Shown: piece by piece, positions 7,070 to 14,200 of the stretch
Numbering within the stretch: position 1 is the first letter of the stretch
Layout of the letters: every line of letters starts with the position of its first letter
Assembly: GCA_026770615.1 (NCBI GenBank)
Contig: MU632278.1
Span: 1 to 14,736, forward strand
Direction: 5' to 3'
Length of the DNA: 14,736 nt
Origin: Pavlovales sp. CCMP2436
Taxonomy: Eukaryota; Haptophyta; Pavlovophyceae; Pavlovales
The notes under the pieces: generated by a model
What the model saw: the letters and a program-made list of their open reading frames with translations, nothing else
Databases searched by the model: none
What the model was told of the DNA's origin: nothing
Translations under genes and position numbers: made by a program

Positions 7070-7176
7070 TTGTGAGGTGGACCTGGAAAATAATTAGAAG
7101 ATGACGCAGCACGGGTCTTCTTTGCCATCGATGATTTTACATTCTTCAGGAGGGAAGCTGATATCGGTGTGTCTTA

Positions 7177-7467
7177 TTACGAGCAACTTATATTGTGTCT
7201 CGTTGCACAAAAAACCGAGCCTCCACACACTGATGAAGTTGTAGTTGACTGTAAAAAAAAGAATCGATCGTGCGAGAATCTGCCAGAGATGTTACCATTG
7301 CTCATAGTTTTCACGTTGATCAGGCGCACATCTTCGTCGATTAGACGCATTTGATTTATCAAACGACTGATTTCGATTAACCTTGTCTCGATGATTTGGA
7401 GGTTACTCGTGGCATAAAAAATTTGCATTATGTTTTCTAACATCGTACAACATTTTTTATTGCGCAT
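7177..7467 (-). CDS. Small coiled-coil-like protein, unknown
   Basis: 96 residues from the ATG at 7467; an in-frame ATG at 7443 (MLENIMQIF) is an alternative start. Residues about 20-52 show regularly spaced Ile/Leu between charged residues (IIETRLIEISRLINQMRLID), suggesting an amphipathic helix or coiled coil. The C-terminus is Ser/Thr/Cys-rich. It follows the upstream gene's TAG stop by three bases in the same frame, so a readthrough product is formally possible, though two separate genes are simpler. It ends in TAA. No family is recognised. Confidence 0.5.
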   Translation of the reverse strand: MRNKKCCTMLENIMQIFYATSNLQIIETRLIEISRLINQMRLIDEDVRLINVKTMSNGNISGRFSHDRFFFLQSTTTSSVCGGSVFCATRHNISCS

Positions 7468-7470
7468 ACA

Positions 7471-7917
7471 CTAAAGACCAGATTCGTCGCCCTCCGAGTC
7501 TGTCTCCTCCACGGGGGATTCCGGGTAGTCATAAGGCATTCGGGTTATATTTCTAGGATAATGCATGCTGTGTGTGTATGATTGGTGATATTGTTGAGAA
7601 GTTATAAAATGGCGAAGAAGAAATGGCGCCTCGTGCGAGCTAACTTGTGTGTGTGTGTCCTCGTCGTAAACGATCAATTTTAGTATAGTTGATTTGTAGT
7701 AAAACGGCACATGCTCGTCAGATGCGCTGTCTACCAACCACCCCCTCACCTGATGTTGATTTAAGCACCGCAAGCAGCTTACGTTAAACGATTGCCCTCC
7801 GGGTATGTATACGTCCGAATGGATTTTCCTTCGTCCGGGCCGTGGTTCGCTAAGAGTGTCAATGCTTAGCACATATTGAATGATATAATCGAAATTGCTG
7901 CACCTTGGTCCTGGCAT
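7471..7917 (-). CDS. Unrecognised protein with CxxC and acidic tail
   Basis: 148 residues from the ATG at 7917. It has one CxxC pair (SCLRCLNQH, near residue 50), a possible beta-rich middle (YKSTILKLIVYDED), a His/Tyr/Ser-rich stretch and a very acidic end (EETDSEGDESGL). The single CxxC is not enough to call a zinc finger. The upstream A6-TCT element sits 19 bases before the ATG, at the same spacing as for PolB. It lies between the polymerase and the coiled-coil-like gene, both leftward, so it may be an early or replication-phase gene. Function unknown. Confidence 0.6.
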   Translation of the reverse strand: MPGPRCSNFDYIIQYVLSIDTLSEPRPGRRKIHSDVYIPGGQSFNVSCLRCLNQHQVRGWLVDSASDEHVPFYYKSTILKLIVYDEDTHTQVSSHEAPFLLRHFITSQQYHQSYTHSMHYPRNITRMPYDYPESPVEETDSEGDESGL

Positions 7918-7936
7918 TTGTCTGTATTTGTGTTAA

Positions 7937-7945
7937 AGATTTTTT
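7937..7945 (-). promoter_or_regulatory. A-tract/TCT promoter-like element
   Basis: Read leftward this is six A then TCT, ending 19 bases before the ATG at 7917. The PolB gene has nine A then TCT at exactly the same distance, and the minor capsid gene seven A then TCT at 16 bases. Confidence 0.5.
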
Positions 7946-7997
7946 CTACCGAAGAAATAACGCACTTGTCTTTTGTGTGTGAACATTTACAAAGTTT

Positions 7998-8130
7998 TTA
8001 TAAAGTCTTTACAACCCACTTGAGTTCAGGGCACAACTCGTGAGTGGCCGCTTCAAACCTTTTTGTCAACTCCTCAAAGCCTCCCTTACCCACCAAGTCG
8101 AGTGGAACAAGCAACCCGTCAAAAATGAGT
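7998..8130 (-). pseudogene. PolB gene, frameshifted 3' end (TV-Pol-like motif C)
   Basis: This is the last part of the polymerase gene in a second frame, about 43 codons ending at TAA (8000-7998). It carries LIFDGLLVPLD, the expected final catalytic motif of the TV-Pol-like domain whose earlier motifs lie in the long frame ending at 8119. The rest (such as GFEELTKRFEAATHELCPEL) reads as natural protein, while the long frame stops at TGA just after leaving homology. The frames differ by one extra base at or near the five-base run at 8121-8125. Confidence 0.65.
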
Positions 8131-10866
8131 GATATCGTTGTTGATCGTATCCCACGCGAGCGAGAGCATGTGGTGCTCGATCGTCTGCCAAAAACGCGAT
8201 AAAAGTTGTATTTTCCCCTTGTTTCCGCCCTTTTTGCAAACTTTGCGCATCTCGGCCATAGGAGGGGCCTCCCATAGAGCGTTTGCGATCACGAGCGATT
8301 CCTTGCGAAGAGATGTCAAAAACGGATCTTTATTGTACCCTCCGTGTATTGCTTTGTTGATTAAGAGCTTGACTTCGTCCATCGATTTGCCCGTTGTTTC
8401 ACACACCGATTTTCTCATACCCTTCACGTCCTGTGCAAGTTTTTTGAGGGTTGGAACGCGGTCCTCGAGCCCGTGCAACCTGGCGATAGTCAGCATGATG
8501 CATGGGGCTGCTCCGGCCATGTCCACGTCCGCGTAGTTGTTACGAGCTAGCTTCGAGCGAAGGAGTTTTGGGCAGCCCTGGAGAGATGCCGAGCGCCACT
8601 TCATCTCGCCGTCCTCACCTCTTATCCACCGACCCCCCGGTGCAGAAGCATAAGCCCTACCGTATTCTGTTATTCCGTCTTCAAGCTTCTTTCTCCAGTA
8701 GGTTCGTGGTCTGTCTGTGAACTGCTTTACCAGTAAAAGTTCGTCAGCTGGCGTTCCCGCTGTGACCCAGCTGGTATCTATCATCTCGTGAAAGTGGTAA
8801 TCCCGCTGCTCGTCGTCTTCGTCACAGTCGTGGATCCACTCGTCGTCGTCGTTGTCGTCGTCATCGCAAGGTAGCTCCATGAACTTGAAGTGCTTTGAAC
8901 TTGAAACATGGAATTTGGGGATGTACAAATTATCGATTAAGACCGAGCGGACATTTCCACGCTCTTTGAAGACCTCGAGCAGAGCCTCAGGTGCACCTTC
9001 AACTTTATCCCAGTATTTCTCATCGTATTCACATAGGAATTTCGGATTTGTTGGGATCCATGCACCCGACGCTTTACCGTTCACGATCTCCCTGTAAAAC
9101 TGCGTCTCTCCGCTAGAAACAGAAATAGTGACCGCGTTTGGTGCGTACACTCGGGTCGGTGGTGGACGGATTGCCTTTTGAACCTGCTTGAAACTTGGTG
9201 AGAGATAATGCCCTTGTGAAAGATACCGTCCGCTGTTGTGCGCATACGATTTGTCGTCTCCCCATCGAAGTGCGCGTTTGTTCATCGTCACCAGCTGCAC
9301 CGAGTGCTTCTTTGATTTGAGCATGTTGAAGTTGGCGCTTATCTGGGCTCCTTTTGAGACGGCTTCAAAGTGACTCATATCTAGCTGTCTGGAGATGTAC
9401 TTTGGTACGCCTTTTAGACGAGTATCGCTGTACCCGTTTGCGAGTCGGTATGTGTAACACTTTGCACTGATAGCCCTTGCTTCCATGATCTCGACGCTGC
9501 CGTTCTCCTCCGCAAAGCAACCAGCTCGTTTTTTGTTGTCCATGCACCTTCGCGAATCACCCTCTTTGAACCCTGAGCGATCAAACCACACGGGGGCAAT
9601 CTGCTTTTTCTTCTCCTCGTACTCGCGAGCCGTTTCGCAGCTTACCGAGTAGCTGAAGCAGTCTGTGTCCATAGCAGTGAGCTTCATGTTTTCGTGACCA
9701 AACGCCGGGTGAAGAACCTTATACCAGAACGAGTACATGATCATCTTGGAGAAATCGAGGATTGCACAACCCGCCGGAATGGCCTTGTCGACGAGTATGT
9801 TCTTCTGCTGCATGAACAGACACGCAAAATCTTCGGTGATCGGTAGGACGAGCTGACACCGCCCAGATTCGACACGGTGTTTAAAAATCTTTTCCCGCGT
9901 CGTAAAGCACAGACTGCTTCGTCCGAAGATCCGCTCGATCAGCTTCCCGTAAAACGAGTTCCCGAACAGCTTCCAGAAATTGCTTTCCCAATCGCTCTCT
10001 GATGCACGACGCAGGGCCAGCGTCTTCTCGATGAATGGGCGTAGATAAGCCGCTTGTTTGAAGCTCACAACCCGGTGTACTTTTGTGATTTTACACCCAA
10101 GACTCAGCCACAGTTTGGCAAAGGTGACGTTACAGCGGTAGTTCAACTTGTTAGAAAGTGATGGCGTTAGCTTTTTGGTTGGGCAGGTGTCGCGTAGTGC
10201 CTCTTGCTGCTCTTCGGTCAACCAATCTCTCGGTATTATCGCGTGTGTTGGCATCGGTGAGAGCTCGTTGAATTTATTGTGCAACTCGTGTGGGATCTCC
10301 CAGTCCGCCTCTATCTGACACCCGATGTCCGTCTGCCAACGGTCGGGTTTGTCAATGTCCTCTGGTGTGCTCGGTAGTTCTCCCCACTTCTTGTGTCTGG
10401 CGTCAAACATGTCAATCTCCGCCTGCGTGTAGTCATGGTAATCTCCATATGGTAATTTGAGATGCTGCACTGTCGCATACAGTCCGACCGCGTCTTGTTT
10501 CTCCAAAGCAACCGTCGGTTTGTTCTCATCGTAACCCTCGCTTCCCAGTCTGTTTTCTGCGAGAGCGTGCTGCTGCTTGCTCATCGCGATACCTCCTACC
10601 TTTGACTGGTCGAAAGACTTGTACAGATCCGATGTTTCTAGCAACTCGATCCCGCCCACACCGGTGAGTTCCTTGGACTCGCGAATCATTTTGAACGCGA
10701 CCGCTTTTGCAAGCGTCGGGAGACCAAACGTGTGTACCAGGTCGACCTTGAATGCCTTGTACGTTGTTGCGCGCAAATCCTCCATGATGTCAACGAGGCC
10801 AGCAACGTCCACCGCAAGGTACAGATCGTGGAGTTCGCGGTATGTGCGGGATTTGCAGCTTCTCCC
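8119..10866 (-). CDS. Protein-primed PolB palm plus TV-Pol-like domain
   Basis: This is the main catalytic piece of the polymerase; the numbering below counts from the GTG at 10812. It opens at the end of the exonuclease domain with ExoIII-like YRELHDLYLAVDV. PolB motif A is DAVGLYA (D107), motif B KLFGNSFYGK (K281, Y288, G289) and motif C MDTDCF (D382, D384), so the palm looks catalytically complete. KGVPKY follows. An acidic linker (about 646-672, CDDDDNDDDEW type) leads into a second domain: YADVDMAGAAP (760-770, motif A-like), a helical stretch and EVKLLINKAIHGG (motif B-like, K815). The stop at 8119 cuts it just before motif C, which is in another frame (7998-8130). There is no true start codon here: it continues the exonuclease ORF at 10790-11938 by a one-base frame change between about 10840 and 10866. 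Confidence 0.88.
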   Translation of the reverse strand, partial: GRSCKSRTYRELHDLYLAVDVAGLVDIMEDLRATTYKAFKVDLVHTFGLPTLAKAVAFKMIRESKELTGVGGIELLETSDLYKSFDQSKVGGIAMSKQQHALAENRLGSEGYDENKPTVALEKQDAVGLYATVQHLKLPYGDYHDYTQAEIDMFDARHKKWGELPSTPEDIDKPDRWQTDIGCQIEADWEIPHELHNKFNELSPMPTHAIIPRDWLTEEQQEALRDTCPTKKLTPSLSNKLNYRCNVTFAKLWLSLGCKITKVHRVVSFKQAAYLRPFIEKTLALRRASESDWESNFWKLFGNSFYGKLIERIFGRSSLCFTTREKIFKHRVESGRCQLVLPITEDFACLFMQQKNILVDKAIPAGCAILDFSKMIMYSFWYKVLHPAFGHENMKLTAMDTDCFSYSVSCETAREYEEKKKQIAPVWFDRSGFKEGDSRRCMDNKKRAGCFAEENGSVEIMEARAISAKCYTYRLANGYSDTRLKGVPKYISRQLDMSHFEAVSKGAQISANFNMLKSKKHSVQLVTMNKRALRWGDDKSYAHNSGRYLSQGHYLSPSFKQVQKAIRPPPTRVYAPNAVTISVSSGETQFYREIVNGKASGAWIPTNPKFLCEYDEKYWDKVEGAPEALLEVFKERGNVRSVLIDNLYIPKFHVSSSKHFKFMELPCDDDDNDDDEWIHDCDEDDEQRDYHFHEMIDTSWVTAGTPADELLLVKQFTDRPRTYWRKKLEDGITEYGRAYASAPGGRWIRGEDGEMKWRSASLQGCPKLLRSKLARNNYADVDMAGAAPCIMLTIARLHGLEDRVPTLKKLAQDVKGMRKSVCETTGKSMDEVKLLINKAIHGGYNKDPFLTSLRKESLVIANALWEAPPMAEMRKVCKKGGNKGKIQLLSRFWQTIEHHMLSLAWDTINNDITHF
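8799..8877 (-). other. Acidic interdomain linker of polymerase
   Basis: GAC/GAT/GAG-rich codons (plus strand CGTCGTCGTCG-like) encode a run of about 27 mostly Asp/Glu residues. It separates the PolB palm/thumb region from the TV-Pol-like domain in one uninterrupted frame, as a flexible linker between two fused modules would. Confidence 0.8.
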
Positions 10867-11938
10867 TCATTTCATTTATGCGCATCTCAGTCTCGTTTTT
10901 GCACGCCAGGTTTTTCGCGGCGAGATTGGCGGCGATCGTCGAATCACCCGTCCGCACGTTGTTGTGGCTTGTTGTGACGTTGTACACCTTACCAAGGGCT
11001 GTTTTGAAGTGGGCGGCGTTAATTTCTTCGTCGAGGTTTTCAAACCAGTTGTACTCGTATGGGAACACTCCTTTTTGCTTGAGCTGCTCAAATACCTGAT
11101 CGATCGGTAGCGACTTCTCATTTGCATGCTTTTGTGCGACTTCGAAGATTCTCAGCTTTGACTTGTCGGGGCACATCTTGATCAGGTCAGCGAGCCCGCC
11201 CATCATGAAGTCCATCGAGTCACGAACGCTGAAGAGCCCGATGTTTAGCGTCTTTAGCTTTTCGGTGTTTTGCGGGATGCCACTGATGCGGATTTTACCA
11301 CCATCCTTGCTTGAGTCGTCTTCATCATTTTCATCATCTTTGACATCTTTGCTACCACCTTTACCTTTTTTCTCACCGACCACTTTAATCTTGTCGACGC
11401 AGTGTCTCAATACAAGCCATATGTGGTGCGTGTCGTACCCTTGTGAGTTGTGAAAAAACACAGTTATCTGCTTGTCGTGGCGACGGTGTGTGTTACACCG
11501 CATGCATGCCGCCCCTAGATACTCCCCTGTCATGTGTGAGTGATCGAGATGCTTGTTGCGACCGTGAAAGTTGCCTTTATCTCCGCACAAATAGCATTCT
11601 TTTGCCTGCGTGAAGCTACTTGGTGTTTCCTGTGTGAATTTCGGGCAGGCGTTGAATATTCCGCGGTACACTGCATTTAATTCGATCAGCTTTTCCAAAA
11701 ATGCCACGTGTGCATCTTTACCAAGGTACTGGTACACGTCGTCGGGTGAGCCATCGGTGTGCACAATAACCATGCGATACGATACAGCCTTTTGCGGTGA
11801 TCCGGGCATGGCTGTTGCCTCGAAATCGGTATACGCGACAAACGGTGCTTTCTGATCTAGGCTCTCCCACGGTTTGTCCCTCAATGTGCATGTCTGTTTA
11901 ATGATCTTTTCGCGGACTTGCGGGTCCGTGATTTGCAT
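10790..11938 (-). CDS. PolB 3'-5' exonuclease region
   Basis: This is the proofreading portion of the protein-primed polymerase. ExoI is FVAYTDFEAT (D38 and E40, counted from the ATG at 11938) and ExoII FFHNSQGYDTHH (N164, D169). Between them is a Cys/His element: CYLCGD at 115-120, HLDHSHMTG at 130-138 and ACMRCN at 144-149. This matches the endonuclease VII/HNH-like zinc insertion seen in many eukaryotic protein-primed polymerases. A Lys/Asp/Glu-rich low-complexity stretch follows (about 185-215). The frame is the same as that of the N-terminal piece (11996-12868), separated only by two stop codons. The last 23 residues (after about 10860) are out of the natural frame. Confidence 0.85.
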   Translation of the reverse strand: MQITDPQVREKIIKQTCTLRDKPWESLDQKAPFVAYTDFEATAMPGSPQKAVSYRMVIVHTDGSPDDVYQYLGKDAHVAFLEKLIELNAVYRGIFNACPKFTQETPSSFTQAKECYLCGDKGNFHGRNKHLDHSHMTGEYLGAACMRCNTHRRHDKQITVFFHNSQGYDTHHIWLVLRHCVDKIKVVGEKKGKGGSKDVKDDENDEDDSSKDGGKIRISGIPQNTEKLKTLNIGLFSVRDSMDFMMGGLADLIKMCPDKSKLRIFEVAQKHANEKSLPIDQVFEQLKQKGVFPYEYNWFENLDEEINAAHFKTALGKVYNVTTSHNNVRTGDSTIAANLAAKNLACKNETEMRINEMREKLQIPHIPRTPRSVPCGGRCWPR

Positions 11939-11968
11939 TGCGCGCTCGTACGGGGTCTGCGTGTCGTC

Positions 11969-11998
11969 TCACTGGTCCTTGTGGATCACCCGTGTCTA
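11969..11998 (-). pseudogene. Two in-frame stop codons inside PolB
   Basis: Leftward, TAG (11998-11996) and TGA (11971-11969) fall in the same frame as both neighbouring polymerase ORFs, eight codons apart. The codons between and after them read as plausible protein joining the Cys/His end of the N-terminal domain to the exonuclease domain. Other genes here end in TAA, TAG or TGA, so a reassigned code is not supported. Confidence 0.8.
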
Positions 11999-12868
11999 GT
12001 CGGTGCCGTTGCAAACTTTGATGTGCGCTTTCATCTTCTCCATTTGACTTGCCGAGTTCTTGTAAAAATACGAGTGGCAGCATGTGCAAAAAGTACGATG
12101 GTCGTCGTTGACGGTGAGAAGGGCATCGAGGGATCCTGCGAAGACGAAGTGGTTTTTGTAGAGCACCAGCATGATGTGTTTGCGCTTGCGTTGCATTGCC
12201 GCTGAGGCGCCGCGAATGCTGATCACGTCTTTACCTCCACCGAGACCGTATATCGACCACGTGATTTTCGGATTTGCCTCCTCCCACTTGTCGACATCGA
12301 CGCCTGCTACCGGGAATGTTGCGCCTTCGGGGATTTTGATTCTGTTTTCTATTTTCTTTAAAACGCTAATGCGCTCTGGGTGATCGAGCTTCTCGTTTTT
12401 TGCAAAGGAAACCAGACTTGCCCATAGGAAACAGCGATCGTTTTTGTTTTGCGGGTTTATGATTTGCTTTTGAGCGTTTGTAAAAGTTTTTGGCAAAAGA
12501 ACGTGCGTCCCACCGGGGTCGTTGAGGGATGTCGGTAGTATTGCTAGAACAAGCCCGAGACCCTGTGTGAACCACCTTCCCGTAGGCACGGAGCCTTTGA
12601 TCTTCATGTCGAACGTCGAGAAATATTCTACAAAACGTTTTGTCGTGTAATTTATAAACCGGTTCATTTTTTTTGATTCCTTTACGATTGACCCAAAGCT
12701 GTTTTTATTCTCACTTTGAATGTACCAGCTCATGTCCGTATAACCCTCACTGTTTGATCCAAAAAATCCATCTGCTTCTTTTTCTTGATTTAGGTATTCA
12801 CCATTCGCAATTACTTTGTGCATTAGGACTGCCTGTGCCGTCATTTTTTTAGTTTCATTTTGTATCAC
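11996..12868 (-). CDS. PolB N-terminal domain, second piece
   Basis: This is part of the large N-terminal region that precedes the exonuclease in polymerases of Polintons, adintoviruses and related elements. Recognisable signs are the LLPKTFTNAQKQIINPQNKN segment followed by DRCFLWASL (compare the family pattern 'LP-x-x-L...IINI-x-N-x-D-x-x-CFLW'). Next comes TFPVAGVDVDKWEEANPKI ('fPv...i-x-kFE-x-N') and then HIMLVLYKNHFVF. A Cys/His cluster follows: CTCCHSYF...HIKVCNG. The GTG at 12868 is not a real start: the frame is open upstream to about 12955, where it joins the preceding piece by a frame change of two bases forward or one back. It ends at TAG (11996-11998). Confidence 0.78.
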   Translation of the reverse strand: MIQNETKKMTAQAVLMHKVIANGEYLNQEKEADGFFGSNSEGYTDMSWYIQSENKNSFGSIVKESKKMNRFINYTTKRFVEYFSTFDMKIKGSVPTGRWFTQGLGLVLAILPTSLNDPGGTHVLLPKTFTNAQKQIINPQNKNDRCFLWASLVSFAKNEKLDHPERISVLKKIENRIKIPEGATFPVAGVDVDKWEEANPKITWSIYGLGGGKDVISIRGASAAMQRKRKHIMLVLYKNHFVFAGSLDALLTVNDDHRTFCTCCHSYFYKNSASQMEKMKAHIKVCNGTD

Positions 12869-12948
12869 TTCACCGATAGTTACTGCAAATGCCCTGCCGT
12901 ATACTCTGTTCTTCAGTTTAAACAGTACACGCCTGGTTTGTTTATTCG

Positions 12949-13467
12949 TTACTCCGCCTTACATTTGTCTCTTCCGTTGTCATTTAGGAATTCACTCAAC
13001 TCTAACGTTGTTTCCTCTGATTTCTCCCATTTGTATTTAATTTGCTTGAAACCGGCTAGTGACGTGATGGTCTCTACATGGGGAACCATTGCCCTCATTC
13101 TTGCGACTTCCTCTTTAACCAAAAACCTGATCATCAAAGTCTTTGCTATTTTGTTACCTGCGCGATCTTCGTTCGCATCGTTAAAATCCATAAAAACTAT
13201 TTCATCGAGGCGGTTTGACTCTTCCGAGACGCGCTTCTCAAGCCTGTCAAAACCTTTCTGTGTTGAGGGGATGAAACGACCTGTTTTTACTGCGTATGCT
13301 GCTTTTTTACCGTTGAATTTGACTGATGGAGCATCCTGCCCGTAAAGGTAGTAGAGATCGTTGGAAAATTGCAATGTTCTCACGTTAAGTGTTGCGATCA
13401 ACCGTTTTTTGCATTTGGGGTTGGAACCGAGACGCTCCCGAGACTTTGAAGAACGTCCTCCCGGCAC
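12949..13467 (-). CDS. PolB N-terminal domain, first piece
   Basis: About 150 codons of lysine- and charge-rich sequence with natural protein character, such as RLIATLNVRTLQF, FDRLEKRVSEESNRLDEIVF and KTLMIRFLVKEEVARMRAMV. It has no ATG at its head (13467 is a GTG) and joins an upstream ATG frame at a six-base A run (plus-strand T run 13405-13410). It stops at TAA (12951-12949), just where the next piece opens in another frame. The spacing, strand and style make it the N-terminal part of the polymerase. A terminal protein for priming could lie in this region, but I see no specific evidence for that. Confidence 0.65.
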   Translation of the reverse strand: MPGGRSSKSRERLGSNPKCKKRLIATLNVRTLQFSNDLYYLYGQDAPSVKFNGKKAAYAVKTGRFIPSTQKGFDRLEKRVSEESNRLDEIVFMDFNDANEDRAGNKIAKTLMIRFLVKEEVARMRAMVPHVETITSLAGFKQIKYKWEKSEETTLELSEFLNDNGRDKCKAE

Positions 13468-13633
13468 GCGATGGTGCGGCTTGGAGTGCTGGTGCGACCC
13501 GTGTGGTTGCGGACATGCGGCGAGTGGGGCGGGCCCTGGCGATCATTGCGGCTGCGGCGGCTTGGCTCATGCGGACCGAGGGCGTTTGGCTCTGGGTACG
13601 CTCGCGATCTAGCATGGTCTGGAAGCTGTCCAT
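13385..13633 (-). CDS. Probable true N-terminus of PolB
   Basis: The ATG at 13633 has a good context (AAGATGG) and an A9-TCT element 19 bases upstream. The first 70 or so residues are Ala/Arg/Ser/Thr-rich (MDSFQTMLDRERTQSQ, then SQAAAAAMIARARPTRRMSA) and look disordered and basic. At the A run (13405-13410 on the plus strand) this frame can be exchanged for the 12949-13467 frame by one base; after it, this frame stops within nine codons. It could alternatively be a short separate gene. Confidence 0.5.
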   Translation of the reverse strand: MDSFQTMLDRERTQSQTPSVRMSQAAAAAMIARARPTRRMSATTRVAPALQAAPSRAGRTFFKVSGASRFQPQMQKTVDRNT

Positions 13634-13652
13634 CTTGGTGTACCTTAGGTTG

Positions 13653-13664
13653 AGATTTTTTTTT
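13653..13664 (-). promoter_or_regulatory. A9-TCT promoter-like element before PolB
   Basis: Read leftward this is nine A then TCT, ending 19 bases before the polymerase ATG (13633). It is the clearest copy of the element also found at 7937-7945 and 2889-2898. Confidence 0.5.
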
Positions 13665-13692
13665 GGCTAGAATAACGCGAACGACCATTTCT

Positions 13693-13728
13693 GACCATCC
13701 GAGGATTTTTGTGTGATCCTGGATGGTC
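13693..13728. terminator. 13-bp hairpin, candidate transcript 3' end
   Basis: GACCATCC, a bulged G, AGGAT, a nine-base T/G loop, then ATCCTGGATGGTC: thirteen paired positions with one bulge. It lies 30 bases after the stop of the leftward zinc-ribbon gene and just upstream of the PolB promoter element, the right place to end one transcript before the next begins. Mimivirus uses stem-loops of similar size as 3'-end signals; its use here is inference. Confidence 0.6.
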
Positions 13729-13758
13729 TGAGATGTTCCGAGACGTCTTGGTGGATTT

Positions 13759-14046
13759 TCATTCATAGGCCCTATCGAGCAAATCGAGGGCGTCTTGCAA
13801 ATCGATATCCGAGTTGTGGCTTATGCGAAACCGGACCGAACGCACCCGAGCCTGTGTGCGGTAGCACATCCCACATTTGTTGGTGACCTTGATCTCACCG
13901 GTCTTCTGTCTGCGGTGGTTCATCTCGTTCGAGGTCTTTTGTTCTCCACATCCCGTGCACGTTATCGAAGCTATTTCCTCATTGTCGCCGAAGACGACCC
14001 CGATGCGCGGACGGACTTTCATCTCGAAGCGTTTAATGGCACTCAT
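13759..14046 (-). CDS. Small zinc-ribbon protein
   Basis: 95 residues from the ATG at 14046. Two CxxC pairs, CTGC (residues about 30-33) and CGMC (about 58-61), are separated by about 25 basic and polar residues (EQKTSNEMNHRRQKTGEIKV), a spacing that fits a zinc ribbon. The N-terminus is basic (MSAIKRFEMKVRPR). The C-terminus has an acidic helix (DIDLQDALDLLDRAYE). Small proteins of this kind in DNA viruses often act in transcription or nucleic-acid binding, but no specific family is recognised. It is the first gene of the leftward replication block. Upstream, five A then CCT ends 12 bases before the ATG, a weak version of the A-tract element. Confidence 0.65.
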   Translation of the reverse strand: MSAIKRFEMKVRPRIGVVFGDNEEIASITCTGCGEQKTSNEMNHRRQKTGEIKVTNKCGMCYRTQARVRSVRFRISHNSDIDLQDALDLLDRAYE

Positions 14047-14088
14047 TGTTTTCTGCTGAGGTTTTTATTCAACGCGCTGATCCACACA

Positions 14089-14200
14089 CCGAGGCAATTT
14101 TGTGATTTAACATTTATATGCTACATACGTGGACCCGAGGCGATTGTGTGCTATTTCCGTAACCCGAGGCGAATTGTAGCGTAGCCCGAAGCGATTTGGG
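14089..14200. repeat. Cluster of CCCGAGGCGATT repeats (left)
   Basis: Near copies of CCGAGGCGATT begin at 14089, 14134, 14163 and 14185. The copies at 14163 and 14185 are separated by exactly 22 bases (unit ending GAATTGTAGCGTAG). TGCTA-(4-6)-CG and a short purine stretch precede the copies at 14134 and 14163. No ORF of note lies here. Confidence 0.8.

Larger units (their letters stand above)
6738..7176. other. Convergent junction, only ambiguous small ORFs
   Basis: About 440 bases lie between the ends of the rightward lipase and the leftward small gene at 7177. The lipase stop is followed by an A-rich run (6740-6748) and a GC-rich stretch (to about 6795). Three overlapping small ORFs cover 6808-7128 on both strands (see the next entry). 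No terminator hairpin as clear as the one at 13693-13728 was found. Confidence 0.5.

Noticed and set aside
7177..7917. TAG at 7471-7473 as a readthrough or reassigned codon joining two in-frame ORFs
   Set aside because: The first ORF ends in a natural-looking acidic tail, and the second has its own ATG three bases later. Other genes also end in TAG, so reassignment is not supported.
10577..11110. Rightward 177-residue ORF
   Set aside because: Antisense to the conserved PolB exonuclease and palm regions.
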